From positions 48,063,811-48,127,810 of the forward strand of contig CM037584.1 in the NCBI GenBank assembly GCA_021018995.1: a stretch of DNA of 64,000 nt. Direction: 5' to 3'. Position 1 is the stretch's first letter. Each line of letters starts with the position of its first letter. Both the position numbers and the translations under genes were made by a program. Shown here piece after piece: positions 23,209 to 35,543 of this stretch. Below the pieces are notes generated by a model. The model was not told the origin of the DNA, made no database searches, and was given only the letters and a program-made list of their open reading frames with translations. The stretch is from Chloranthus sessilifolius. Taxonomy: Eukaryota; Streptophyta; Magnoliopsida; Chloranthales; Chloranthaceae.

Positions 23209-26200
23209 TTAGAGCCACATTGAATTTCGTGATAGTTCTTGGCCCTCATGATCATCGTCATCATCGGTGCGCGAGCTTTCCGGCCTTTGCCTATAATGTT
23301 GCCCATATTGATACCCATGATTATATGTGCCCCCTTGAAACTGAGGCTGTAGCAACGAATATGGCTCAGTGTAGTACGTAAAGGCCGATCCTCCAAAAAT
23401 CTTACCAACGAAGTCATATGGCACCGGGTAAGTTTATTGTGGCTGGTAGTATGGGTTACTAGTTCTTTGAATCTTGTATTTTGCAAAATTGAATCCCCGA
23501 AGCCATATAACCCATATCCGTATCATCTTGTGGTGGTGGTGGTGGTGGTGGTGTTTGATATGATCCCGACGCTCCTCTTCCTTCAACCCCTCCCATTCTA
23601 AATGTAGGAGTGTCGAACTATGTTAACGGCGTCGAGTCATCGTCTCATGCCGCCATATCTCTATAAGGATCAGAGGTACCAGCATCCTCCCCTCCACCAC
23701 TAGTGCCAACGTCCCCTGCACCATCATGCCCTCCACCATCATCCTCACCACTCCCATCATCACTACCGGGTTGCGTTTCGTCATCAGATCCAACCACTGA
23801 ATAACGATTTAATCTTCTTTTTCGCCTCGGTGGTTGGGAAGCCCGTCGCTACTTCTCTTTCAAAGATTGTCCGACCATTCAGTGCTCTCACTATCCAAGA
23901 CTGGCTCTTCTCTCTCTTCGATCCATTCATTCAAAGGGTCATCCTCCTCGAATATATAATCCAGCTGGATGGGATCAAAATAATCACCGTCTGTAAAGTA
24001 GAATATGATAGATGAATTAGTATAATATGTAAGTAAGACTTCATATAATTGAGGATCTAAAACTTCATGTAATTGCTTACCACGGTTGGTCCTATGTATA
24101 TTCCTGACCCTTAATCGCATGTTGTAGTGGCAGTAGACTAACTTTTCCAATCGGTCCATAGTTAGTCTATTCCTTGTCTTAGTATGAATGAGAGAGAAAG
24201 TGCTCCAATTTCGCTCGCAGTTGGACGAGGAACACGTTTGCGACAATACCCTCATTGCTACCCGCCTCAATATCGGACCATCACCTCCATAATGCATCCA
24301 CCAATCAGTGGGTTTGTCGTGTTTAATTTGGGATTGCGCCAACGGGGTCTCAAATGACCTATGTCTCTTGCAAAACATGTCAATCTATAAAGATGAAACA
24401 CAGTAAGGCACATATCAATAAATAGATGATAATATCACATGACATTTGACTTATTACTTATAAGGTATGATACTATGATCACTCACATCTCTTATGGCTT
24501 GGCCTTGGTCCGCCAACTCAGGGAGCATTCTTTGGATTACATTGAGCAAACCGGTATACACTTCATCAGTGTCACCTCGAAGCGTCTATCTTTGGAAGGC
24601 TGGATTCAAGTAGTGTGCTACACATCAAATATGAGCAATTTCATCAGTATATGAAAATAATGAATAAATAAATAAAAATCACTACATAACTGTGCAACAT
24701 GTTATACCTGCTGCATGCAAGTACTGGTAAAATTGTGCATCCCACCTCTTGTCGATAATCGCCCAGTATCGTTTATATTTTATAGGGCATTTGGTTTTTA
24801 TAGCCAATTTTGCCTTATCCATTGACTCATAAACGTACCCTATCGTTGGTTTGTCATCACCATCAACCAATCTCAATACTTACACCAACGGGGTAGTGAC
24901 GGTGATCAGGTGGTCGACATCTGTCCAAAACTGCGTGCTGTAGATCATGTCAGCAACTTCAGTGCAAGCTAGTCTCTTCACTCGTGGGAGTCCTATTTCA
25001 TGTTGATTCCATTCTTCCGACGACACCATGTTTTTCAGCTCACGCCTATATCTAGCCAAACTCTGTAGGGCTAAGAACTGTGTTGCAAAACATGTAATCG
25101 CAGGTCGGAGCAACTCATTGTTCGTGAAGGCTCTCATTAAATTGACCAAACTTGTCCTTTGTTGTGCTGTAGGAATGTCGTTCTTCCCTTTTGAATAGTT
25201 GTCTGTGCCTTGCTTCTCTTTCCTAAATCCTTAAGAATGAGGTCCACATAATGTGCGGCACATGGGGTCCAGTACAGGTGACGTCTCTTCGCCATTAGTT
25301 TTAATCCAGCTACTTTGTAGTTTGCCGCATTGTCTGTTACCACCTGCACAACCCGCTGCTCTCCAACCTCATGAACTACCATATCCATTAGTTGAAAGAG
25401 GTAGTCAGCAGTCTTTACGTGTTTAGAAGCATCAACTGATTTCAAAAATACTGTCCCGGCATCGCTGTAAACTAAAAAGTTTATCAAACTCTTCTTTGTG
25501 GGACCAATCCATTCATCGCACATAATTGTGCAACCTCTCTCATCCCATACATCCTCAAAGCTTTGTACATAGGCAGTTATCTCATCGTACTCATCTGTTA
25601 GTAAGGGCCCAGATATCTCGAATGGAGAAGGCTTTTTAACTCCTGGACCAACTTCTGCACTTATATCAATCATGCTTTTAAAGTACGACAAGTCTGCTAC
25701 TTGGCTCGGAATGTGGTTGTATATAAAAAACTTGACAATGGATTTTCCAAGCTTCTTCCCCATTTTTGTAAGTGAGGTTGCACTCAATTTGGTTTGTTTG
25801 GAGCTTTCAGTGCGATACATGAATGGATCCATGGGGGCTGTAGTACGGCCTCTAGTAGACTGCCTATAATCCCTCCCAGATCTTTGACCCTCACAACATC
25901 CTCATCATCCTCAACAACATGTGGCCTATGACTAGATCCACCACCGATAGCAGGCATGGATGGGCCCCTCAACCTGGATCGAAATCGATAATCGGCTTCT
26001 TCCTGATCTCGCCGCTGTTGTGCTTCTCTGGCACTCTCGCTCATAGCTCTCGCTATCTGCTCATCCTCATCCTCATCCTCATCATCCTCAGGTGCAACTA
26101 ATGTAAACTCTGGATCTGGCCTTCTGATTCTCTCATACATTTCCCTATCACGATCGACTTCAGCTTTTTTCTTCTCCTTTGCCGCTTGTAAACTAGCTCT

Positions 26201-26391
26201 GATATTTTTTTTACCTCTCTGGGTACACTGGGACACCCTCTTGTCTCTCCCTTTACATGAGCCAGATGCTCTTTTAACCGTATAATACCTCCTCCTAGCA
26301 GTTTTTTTCCATAAAGCTTACATTGTATCTGGAGTCTATTACAATCTATTACTGTACCGTATTGCCACTCTGGATCTGTCGAACGTACCAT
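23209..26391 (-). pseudogene. hAT transposase (BED finger, DUF659, hATC), four exons
   Basis: Proposed exons: 24708-26391, 24487-24617, 24081-24384 and 23209-23990, with GT-AG introns. In order: a BED-like zinc finger in which the second cysteine is replaced (CKLYGK for C..C), an acidic linker, DUF659 with candidate catalytic aspartates in CDEWIG and VQVVTDNAANYK, a hydrophobic middle part, and the hATC dimerisation block with SNCERNWSTF holding the final glutamate. A DDNP.LNEW-like acidic end and a Gly/Pro/Tyr-rich tail follow. Reading changes frame near 26210 (a T run), 25875 and 25190. In-frame stops lie at 24880 and 24586, and the tail is further disrupted. So it is inactive as read, unless these are sequencing errors in homopolymers. 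Confidence 0.85.
23529..23552. repeat. (GGT)n run in transposase tail
   Basis: Eight GGT units, encoding the Pro run of the transposase C-terminal tail on the minus strand. Confidence 0.9.
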
Positions 26392-26620
26392 ATTTATTTA
26401 TTTCACCTGCATGAATGAGCAAACGATTGCATTAAAGTAAACATCTAATTTACACTTGAAAATAAAATTTATTTTTTAATTATTGCTATTTTAAAAATAT
26501 TAGATTATATTTTATTAAATTTATTTGATATTATTCTAATTTTTATAAAATTTAGATTACATTTGAATTTTTATTTTATATTATTCTAATTTTTAAAAGA
26601 TTAGATTATATTTTATCAAA

Positions 26621-26850
26621 TTTATTTGATATTATTATAATTTTTGAATATTTATTTGATATTATTATAATTTATGAATGTTTATTTGATATTATTTTAA
26701 TTTATGAATATTTATTTGATATTATTATAATTTATGAATATTTATTTGATATTATTTTAATTTTTGAATATTTATTTGATATTATTTTAATTTATGAATA
26801 TTTATTTGATATTATTATAATTTTTAAAAATTTATTTGAAATTTATTCCA
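26621..26850. repeat. 30-bp tandem repeat, hAT leader region
   Basis: About 7.5 copies of a 30-bp unit starting TTTATTTGATATTATT. Starts are at 26621, 26651, 26681, 26711, 26741, 26771 and 26801, an exact 30-bp step. Upstream of the transposase start. Confidence 0.95.
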
Positions 26851-26869
26851 TATTATTCTAATATTTTAT

Positions 26870-27240
26870 GGGACATATAACATTAATATTAATTATTTTA
26901 ATTATATGTAACGGTCACATATAATCAATATGGGTCACATATAATTAAATTTATTATTAAAATTAATATTGGTCACATATAATTTAATATGTGACCCATA
27001 AATTTAATTATATGTGACTCATATTAATTTTAAGTTTAAATTATATGTGACTCATATTGACCCCATTATTTTATTAATTATGTGTGACCCATATGATATG
27101 TGACCCATATTATATGTGACCCATATTGATTATATGTGACCCTTAATTATAATTATTTATATTATTTTTAACACATCAATTTAAATATTTTAAATGGGGT
27201 CACATATAATTATTTTTGACCCATCATATTATTTTTGACC
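26870..27240. repeat. Clustered ATATGTGACCCATA-type repeats
   Basis: Many direct and inverted copies of TATGTGACCCATAT and TGGGTCACATATAAT in AT-rich DNA. They can form several alternative hairpins. Confidence 0.85.
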
Positions 27241-27410
27241 CATTATTTATATTATTTTTAATTAATTTAAATATTTTAAATTATTTTTCCCCTTTTCTTA
27301 ATTTAAATAATTTATTTAACTAATTTAATTATTTTAAATAATTTTAATAATTTTAAATAATTTAAATAATTATAATAATTAATATTATAGGTAAATGATA
27401 AAATTTAAAG

Positions 27411-27609
27411 GTAGATCTACCTAATTTAAGGGTAGATCTACACTTATTTAAGGTAGATCTATACTTATTTAAGGTAGATCTACACTTATTTAAGGTAAAT
27501 CTACACTTATTTAAGGTAGATCTATACTTATTTAAGGTAGATATACACTTATTTAAGGTAGATCTACACTTATTTAAGGTAGATCTACTCTTAAATTAGG
27601 TAGATCTAC
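27411..27609. repeat. Exact 21-bp tandem array with GTAGATCTAC core
   Basis: Ten copies at exactly 21-bp spacing: 27411, 27432, 27453, 27474, 27495, 27516, 27537, 27558, 27579 and 27600. Each holds the palindrome GTAGATCTAC or a one-base variant, separated by ACTTATTTAAG. It lies between the right terminus of the hAT element and its transposase gene, where a promoter or transposase-binding array would be expected. Confidence 0.95.
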
Positions 27610-28030
27610 CTTATTTTAGTATTTAAAATGAAATAAAATGATGGTAAAATGATAAACACGTACCTTCCACGTTGATCTTGTGATTTTTTGTGCGATTTGG
27701 TGCCGATTTAGGGTGCAAATAACCCAAAAATGATAGAGAAAGAAGAGAGGAGGAAAATGGGAAAAAAAAAGGGAAACCCGACCCTTTAGTCGGGTCAAAG
27801 GGTGGGGCCCACCGATAATTTCGTCCTTTTTTTTATTTTATACTTTTAACCAAATTATCGGACGATAATTTAAAATTATCCGATACATATCCTATGTATC
27901 GGACGATAATTTATCTATTTTATATAGGGTACGATACATATTCTATGTATCGTACCGCTGACCTCCAAAACCGATACGTATCGTCCGATACGTATCGGTA
28001 TCGGACGATATTTTAACCCATGGTCTGAAT

Positions 28031-28430
28031 ACATATTGCACGGTTCTTCAAATTCAGTGGATCCGGGGCAGTTCATTTTCCAGAAAAGGTCATGCCCATT
28101 TGCCACAGGATTTGCGTGAAGACAAATACCACGGATCTCAAAGTTGTATAGTCAATCTCTTCATCCCTAAAAAACGTGAAAGTCAAAATCCCAAGAAAAA
28201 TATGGATAAATTATGAGGCGTCCCCATTGATATTCCAAAAAATATATATAGTTGCTCGGTTGGCTTGCTTTGGAAGTTTCTAACTTGCACCTTTGTAAGT
28301 TGAATTAAACCTAAGATCAAAGGAGGCAGGCAGCAATGGCGAGCGAGAGGTGATCTCTCAGAGGTTTACCTGACCAGAAATCACGTTCCCTCTTCGATCT
28401 CCCTCTGATTTCTTCAATTTCTCTCGCCTC
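28031..28430. other. Spacer right of the hAT element
   Basis: About 400 bases without a recognised gene. The right part may belong to the Helitron-like sequence ending at 28600. Confidence 0.4.
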
Positions 28431-28600
28431 TGCTATGATGGAGCAAAAGAGATGGCTGACACCCATTTTTCTGTTCCTCCAAAGGCCTCTGATATCTCTG
28501 CAAACCGAAAAGGAAACTTGTGACTATACGATATAATTTGAGGCATTTTAGACATAAAAAATTGACTGAAACTACTTTTACGTTTATATAGTAGTAAGGA
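28431..28600 (-). mobile_element. Helitron-like 5' end, fragment
   Basis: The minus strand begins TCCTTACTACTATATAAACG at 28600, then TGTCTAAAATGCCTC. It matches the start of the Helitron at 21579 over roughly 80 bases. The 3' hairpin was not found, so the left limit is a guess. Confidence 0.5.
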
Positions 28601-28806
28601 TTTGTCGTTAACTATTATCGATGGGCCTCTCTTGTGTAATATCTGTTTCTTAACTTCTCTTAGTGAATTAAAATTACAATGTACATCGAATCCGTACATA
28701 TTACTTACATACTAATGCCATGACATGAACAATGTGAAAATTCTTTGCGTGTTACTATAACAAAATGAATTCCACCAAAAGAGTTGGTGGGATGTCATGG
28801 GGCGGG

Positions 28807-28967
28807 CTAAGGATCAAAATTTCGGCTGAGATGACTAAAATTTCGGTCGAAATTTTTGATTTCAGTCTCTACCGAAATCAAAATTTCGGTCTACTTTATA
28901 TGGGGATCATAATTTCGGTTTCAGTCCCCTCCGAAAACGAAATGAAACCCGAAATTTTGATCCTTAG
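28807..28967. mobile_element. MITE with perfect 19-bp TIRs
   Basis: CTAAGGATCAAAATTTCGG at the left is exactly inverted at the right (28949-28967). The interior is also rich in GAAATTTTGAT palindromic words. Relative of 22392-22649. Confidence 0.8.
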
Positions 28968-28969
28968 GA

Positions 28970-29400
28970 CAGGTAGAAGCCGGGCCCCAGCCTGGCCCAG
29001 TCCAGCTACACAGGTTCAGGCATATGTTTAGAACCCGATTGTTAATTGGGTCAGGCCAAGCCAGGCAGACCCGAATGGAAAACCTCGTTCAGGTTCGGGT
29101 TTTGTGCAGATAATAAACGGGCCTAATTAAGTTGTAGGAACTAAATGGGCGGCCCCTGCAAATTTGTATTTAAAAGATTAAGTGGTAGCTCTCTCTCATC
29201 CAGTCATTTGAGCGACTGATTTGGCCCGAGTACAAGAATGAGTGCCAAAATTTTAAATAAGGCCCGGCCGACCCAGATTATAGCCAGACTAGTATCGGAT
29301 CAGGTTTGACCAGGTGAGGCTCGGGCTAAGATATTCCATAAGCAGGTTGGGCCCGACCAGACCCGGATACTAAATCTGTTTGTGTACGGGACTCACTTTG
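28970..29400. repeat. Degenerate CCGGGCC-rich repeat
   Basis: GC-richer stretch with repeated GGCCCGACC/GGGTCAGGCC-like words, resembling decayed hAT-type MITEs like 50932-51202. No clear ends, no gene. Confidence 0.35.
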
Positions 29401-29462
29401 ACTGTCAAAAATCATCGAGTCTATTGGCAGCCCTTGATAGGATTTATAAGCGTTGCAGATTT

Positions 29463-30240
29463 TGTTAGAAAAATTGTTTCGGGTTGCAGAAGAAAATAAA
29501 GAGTGAAATAAAAAAATACGCAGATCCGGTTCGAGATACGTTGAATATCACTTTCTTTAAACAGAGATTTGCCCCTACAACTATGATCTAGTGATTACCA
29601 ACAAGTTACCGAAAAATCGATTTCAGGATACAACGAACCGGCAACGTAATCTTGTGATCAGATTTGGTGAATCTGATCACGCAACCAGAACACCTGATAG
29701 CGCTAAAGAACTATGAAACAACGAAGCTTTTAAAAATAGAAAACTAAGAAATGAAATGAAAACGCAGTGAAAACAAATGAAGGTCTCGAACACCTTTTAA
29801 AGAAATCAAAAGGTGTAACTGAACGGACATGTCCGTTTAAAGCAACTAAATAGACATATCCGTTTACAAATGAGCAAATTTAAAATTTGAATAAATTAAA
29901 ACTGCAAAATGCGGTTATTCTTTTGTATAAAAAATTAACTAAATGCACCACACCGCATCGCATCGCATCGTCACGTACACGTGCTCGTGCTCGTGCCCGT
30001 CCCGACCCGACCCAGCTCGGCGCACACGCACGCGCGTGTGTGTGACTGATGGGGTGCATGACGATGGAAGCTACAAAATTCGGTGCCCCTTGGGTGAAGG
30101 CTAAAAGCTTTGAGCCAACACTATGCTATATAATAGCTAACCCTTTTTAAGAGTTACACGATGTGGGACAACTACCACAAGGCAATCTCAAAGATAAAGT
30201 TCTAAAAAAGTCAAGTCTTATATTTTAAAAATATCCAACA
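29463..30240 (-). repeat. Copia LTR 1 (778 bp)
   Basis: The + strand runs TGTTAGAAAAATTG to ATATCCAACA. It holds a variable GC-rich block of CATCG, GTGCTC and CACG repeats (about 29950-30045) that differs from LTR 2. The polypurine tract of the minus element (reverse of ATCCCCCATAATTT) follows at 30241. Confidence 0.85.
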
Positions 30241-33200
30241 ATCCCCCATAATTTAAAATATTCAAAATCCCCCACTATTTTAAAGATATTCAAAAATCCT
30301 TGAAAAAATTGAAACAGAGTAAAAGAAGAAATATGTGCATAAATGAAAATGTCTTACAGACTTGAATTTTCAGGTTAGTGAAAATAATTCAAAGTTTGTC
30401 AAGTTTTTTAGTGAAACTAAGTCTTGAACTAACTATCTTATTTGATAAATCGGAACTATTTCACACACATATGTCATATATTTGGTGTTCAATAAATAAG
30501 GCTAGCAAATTTAGGCCCTATGCTAATATCCTGATTTTCGTAAGTATATGAGATAAAGTCATGTCTCATTAAAAGCGGCTCCAACTTCACATTTATATAG
30601 GTAGACATATAAAAGATGTCCCTATAACTTTAACATTTCAACAAAAAGTGTTATAGGACTATTAAGAGTAATGCTCAACCTCACCTTATCAATTACAGAT
30701 AAAAACACGACCCTTATGGAATGTATATGAGTTTTATTTCTCATCAATGTCCTGTCCTATAGCCGTCACGTATTTACGACTTATTTTTTTCTTTGAACTT
30801 AAAGATAGATGAAACAAATATTAGGTAGGGTTCCCATCATAAGTGGTTGTTTACGTTTACTGGCTTTAAACCCATCCCAATTGAAGTTTTGTAAATTCCA
30901 TCTCTGCTAAGACTTTTAGTAAACGGATCTGTCAGGTTTTTCGCAGACCCGACCCAAATTACTGAGATTATTCCATCTCTAAGTAATTGTTTTAGATAGT
31001 TATGTCTTAGACCAATGTGTCTATTTTTTCTATTATACGTTTGACTATAAGTCTTTGATAGTGTTGCTTCACTATCACAATGCATAGAGATAGATGGCAA
31101 TAGTTTAATCATAATTGAAATTTCGATTAATAAATTTTTTAACCATTCCGCTTATTTTTCAGTTGTCGCTAAGGCAATGAATTTTGATTCCATAGTAAAA
31201 TGTATGATGCAAGTTTACTTTTTTAATCCCCATGAGATCGCAACACCTCCAAAAGTGAATATCCATCCACTTGTGGACTTTGATTCTTCCGAACCAGATA
31301 TCCAACTTGCATCACTATATCCTTCTAACACTTGAGGATATCCAGAAAAATATAAACCGTAATTAATAGTACTTTTTAAATATCTAAAAATATATAAAAT
31401 AACATTCCAATGAACAGAACTAGGATTGCTTGTAAATCTACTTAACTTACTTACGGTAAATGCAATATTCGACTTTGTACATGCATTGTATACATAAGAC
31501 TACCAATAACCCTTGAATATTCTAACTGTTGTACACATCTCCCATCATTTTTAGTTAATTTAAGATTAATATCTAAATGTGTATTGGCAGGTTTCAAATC
31601 AATATAATTAAATCTTTTTAAAATCTTTTCAACATAATGAGATTGAGTTAAATTTAACGCATTCTCATTTCTTATAATTTTGATTCCCAAGATTACATCG
31701 GCCTGTCCCAAGTCTTTCATACTAAAAGATGAACATAAGAAGTTTTTAGTTTCTAAAATAACTTCTAAATTAATTTCAAAAATAAGTAAATCATCTACAT
31801 AAAGATATTATAACATCATGATTATTAGAAAATTTATAATACATACATTTATCTACTTCATTGGTTTTGAAACCAAATTTAATAATTGTATTATCAAACT
31901 TTTTATGTCACTATTTTGATACTTGTTTTAGCCCATATAGAGATTTAATAAGTTTACAAACTTTCTTTTCTTGTCCAGGTAGAACAAATCCTTCTGATTG
32001 TTTCATATAGACCTCTTCTTTTAAATCACCATTTAAGAAAGCAGTTTTAACATCCATTTGATGGATTTGTAATTTATGTATAGAAGCTAAGGCCATTAGA
32101 AGTCTTATGGTCGAAATTCTAACAACGGGTGCGTAGGTGTCAATATAATCAATACCTTCCTTTTGTCTATATCCTTTAGCAACCAATCTTGCTTTAACTT
32201 TTTTTATAGTTCCATCTGTTTTAAATTTTCTTTTAAATATCCATCTACATCCTATGAGTTTAGATCCTTTTGATAAGTCTAATAATTTTCATGTTTTGTT
32301 TCCCATTATTGAATCTATTTCATCATTAATAGTTTCTTTCCAAAAAGCACTAGCTATAGATTTTATGGCATCGTTAAAAATGATAGAATCATCGTCTACA
32401 TTTACACATATATGTTTCTTAATACTTTTGGTCATATTTCCTTCAATCAAATAGATATAATAGTCTTTTGAAAGAATTGACGTTTATTTCGTCGAGGTTC
32501 AATGATGACCTCTTCATCACTTGAAGATTCAATAACTGCTTTAGATTTAGAAGATTCTCCATCTTCATAAGTTTTACTTTCAATATTTAATTTATTAGTT
32601 AGAGTAGTGAACTTAGATTTATAGAATATAGCATCTCTAGATTCTATTATAGTATTTTTATCGATGTTATCATTAGATTTCATAACTAAAAATCTGTAAG
32701 CTTTACTATTTTGTGCATAGCCAACAAATGCACACTCAATAGATCTAAGGCCTATCTTAGGTCTTTTAGGATCTACTAATCTAATAAGTGCCCTACACCC
32801 CCACACTTTAAAATAGGTTAGACTAGGTTTGCGATTCTTCCAAAGTTCATATGGTGTAGTTAATGTTTTCTTATGTAAAATTCTATTCAAAATATGAGTA
32901 GCAGTCAACAAAACTTCACCCCATAAAATTTTATCCAAATTAGCGTTAACTAACATTGCATTAGTCATTTCTACTAATATTCTATTTTTTCTCTCGGCAA
33001 CTCCGTTTTGTTGTGGTGTATAAGGAGCCGTCACCTCATGACAAATTCCATAAATTTCACAGAAATAGAAGAATTCATTTGACACATATTCTCCACCTTG
33101 ATCAGATCTAATGGCTTTTATTCTTTTATTTAATTGATTTTTTACTAAAGCTTTATAAATCTTAAATTTTTCAAAAGCCTCATTTTTAGTATTTAATAAA

Positions 33201-34823
33201 TATATATGAGCATATTTTAAAAAATCATCTATAAAAGTAATACAATATCGTTTTCCTCCTCTAGTAGGAACATTGTTTAAATCACAAATATCACTATGTA
33301 TTAAATCTAATAAACATGAATTTCTAATAACACTAGGCAAAGGTTTCTAGTAATTTTAGTCTTAGCACAAATACTACAAACATTACTAGCAAAAGATTCA
33401 TATTTTGAAATTAAATCTAAGTTAGACATGCATTTCATAGACCTATAATTAGCATGTCCTAATCTATCATGCCATAAATTAGAAAGAGAGACCGAGTAAG
33501 AAGAATGAGAGATTTTATTGATTGAATCAGTTATATTGTATTTAAACATGCCTCCAATGGCATATCCTTTTACAACAAATTCGTCATTCTTGGATAAGAT
33601 AAACTTATCCGATTCAAATACAAATTTAAAATCATGCTTGATTAGTAAACCACCTGATACAAGATTCTTGCAAATGTCAGGTACATGGAGCACATCAGTA
33701 AGTGTCACGACTTTTTCAGATGTGAAATTCAATTTCACTTTTCCACGCCCTATGATCTTTGTCGTAGATAAGTTCCCTATGAAGAGATCTTGATCATCGT
33801 CAGTCTTATCGTACGTCACAAACATATCACGATTATTACAAACATGTTTTGTGGCACTCGTGCCGATCCACCATTCATTGATGTCACCAATCAGATTTAC
33901 TTCCAAAAGAACGGCTATAAAGTTGCATTTTTTTCCACTACATTCGCCTGATTCTTCAACTTCTTGAAGAGGCGACAATCTCGTTTGAAATGTCCGGATT
34001 TCCCACAGTGATAGCAACCACCATTCTTCGGTACCATGGTCTTATTCTCCTTGACAAATTTCTTATTTTCCTTGAAATGAGAATATCCTCTCTTCCGCTT
34101 CTTGGACGGTCCACTGACAACCTTATATTCAACTAAGTGTGCCTTTGATGTCATATCAATGTAATCTTTTGTTTTGTCCCTAACTCGGGATTCTTCCTCA
34201 ATATGTAAATGAAGGAGAAGGTTTTCCATAGAAACCTTCTCATTATTACGTTTAAGTATTTTTTTAGTAATCTTTTCATGATGTAGGTAACTTGACGATT
34301 ACCGCACCAACCAAAAAATTCTCATCGAAATGAAAACCATTAGCAATCATATAATTTATAATTACTTGAAAATCATGCACTTGACTAAGAATTGATTTAT
34401 CATCGACCATCTTAAAATTAAAAAACTGACTGATTATATAAGAATTATACCTTGCGTCTTCAGTTTTGTATTTCTTCTCATGTGCGTCCCAGAGTTCCTT
34501 CGATGTGTTGGAGGCGCAATAGACGTCAAACAATGAATTCGACAATGCATTCAGAATGTAGCCCTTGCAAGTGTAGTCGTCTTCTTCCCATTTCTATTTT
34601 TTTCGGCCTTCATCGAGGGTGAACGATTCGATAACAATCAGACACGGAGTTGTGATAACGTACACAACTTTTAATGTGGTCAACAGAAAAGGCAATTTCT
34701 GCTGCCACCATTTAAAATTCGAACCATCAAAACTGTCCAATTTGTGGATGTTGTTGGGCAGTGCGGGATATAACTTAGTTGCATCAGTAATATGGGCCAT
34801 CAGTATAAATCTCGGTTTAAAAT
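30241..34823 (-). pseudogene. Copia body 1: gag-protease-integrase-RT-RNase H fossil
   Basis: On the minus strand: gag (about 34000-34800; LDSFDGSNFKWWQQKL), CCHC knuckle CYHCGKSGHFKRDC, protease region ending ATKHVCNNRDMF (about 33800), GAG-preintegrase LWHDRLGHANYRS, integrase core (DLIHSDICD; DQGGEYVSNEF; TPQQNGVAERKN; 32447-33340), RT (DYIDTYAPVVR; QMDVKTAFLNGDL; 31451-32186) and RNase H (30837-31330). Lineage Tork-like by wording. Many breaks. Confidence 0.85.
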
Positions 34824-35543
34824 TGTTTGAAAAATGGTTTCGGGTTGCAGAAGAAGATAAAGAGTGGAATGAAAAAATACGCAGATCCGATTCGAGGCAC
34901 GTTGAATATCGCTTCCTTTAAACTGAGATTTGCCCCTACCACTATGATCTAGTGATCACCAACAGGTTACCGGCAAATCGATTTCAGGATACAACGAACC
35001 GACAGCATATTCTTGTGATCAGATTTGGTGAATCTGATCACGCAATCAGAACACCAGATAGCGCTAAAGAACTCTGAAACAACAAAACTTTTAGAAATAG
35101 AAAACTAAGAAATGAAATGAAAACGCAGCGAAACAAATGAAGGTCTCGGGTCCCTTTTATAGAAATCAAAAGGTGTAACTGAACGGACATATCCGTTTAA
35201 AGCAACTGAACGGACATATCCGTTTACAAAGGAGCAAATTTAAAATTTGAATAAATTAAAACTGCAAAATGCGATTATTCTTTTGTGTAAAAAATTAACT
35301 AAATGCACCACACTACACTGCATCGCATCGCATCGCCACGCCACGTACACGTATACGTGCTCGTGCTCGTGCTCATGCCCGTGCCCATACTGCGCCGGCA
35401 CGGCTTGACTCGTGTGAGTGAAGGCTACAAGCCTTAAGCCAACACTACGCTATATAATAGCTAACCCTTTTTAAGAGTTACACGATGTGGGACAATTTCC
35501 ACAAGGCATTCTCAAAGATAAAGTTCTAAAAAAATATCCAACA
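34824..35543 (-). repeat. Copia LTR 2, shared (720 bp)
   Basis: The + strand runs TGTTTGAAAAATGG to ATATCCAACA. It serves as 5' LTR of body 1 and 3' LTR of body 2. The GC-rich block (about 35310-35410) differs in length and wording from LTR 1. Confidence 0.85.

Larger units (their letters stand above)
22672..28022 (-). mobile_element. hAT transposon (5351 bp) with perfect 8-bp TSD
   Basis: Flanked on both sides by GTCTGAAT (22664-22671 and 28023-28030), a perfect 8-bp target duplication as hAT elements make. Ends are CAAGGGTCAAAATA and TATTTTAACCCATG, 11 of 14 complementary. Subterminal regions carry the palindrome CGATACGTATCG and relatives at both ends. It encodes a BED/DUF659/hATC transposase on the minus strand (23209-26391). 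The upstream 1.4 kb is filled with tandem and inverted repeats. The perfect duplication suggests fairly recent arrival, though the transposase reading is already disrupted. Confidence 0.9.

Noticed and set aside
23860-24378. Separate small host gene
   Set aside because: It is the third and fourth exon region of the hAT transposase (SNCERNWSTF signature).
28320-28450. Possible first exon (ATGGCGAGCGAG) of a host gene
   Set aside because: The frame stops after six codons and no continuation or splice donor with coding sequence follows.
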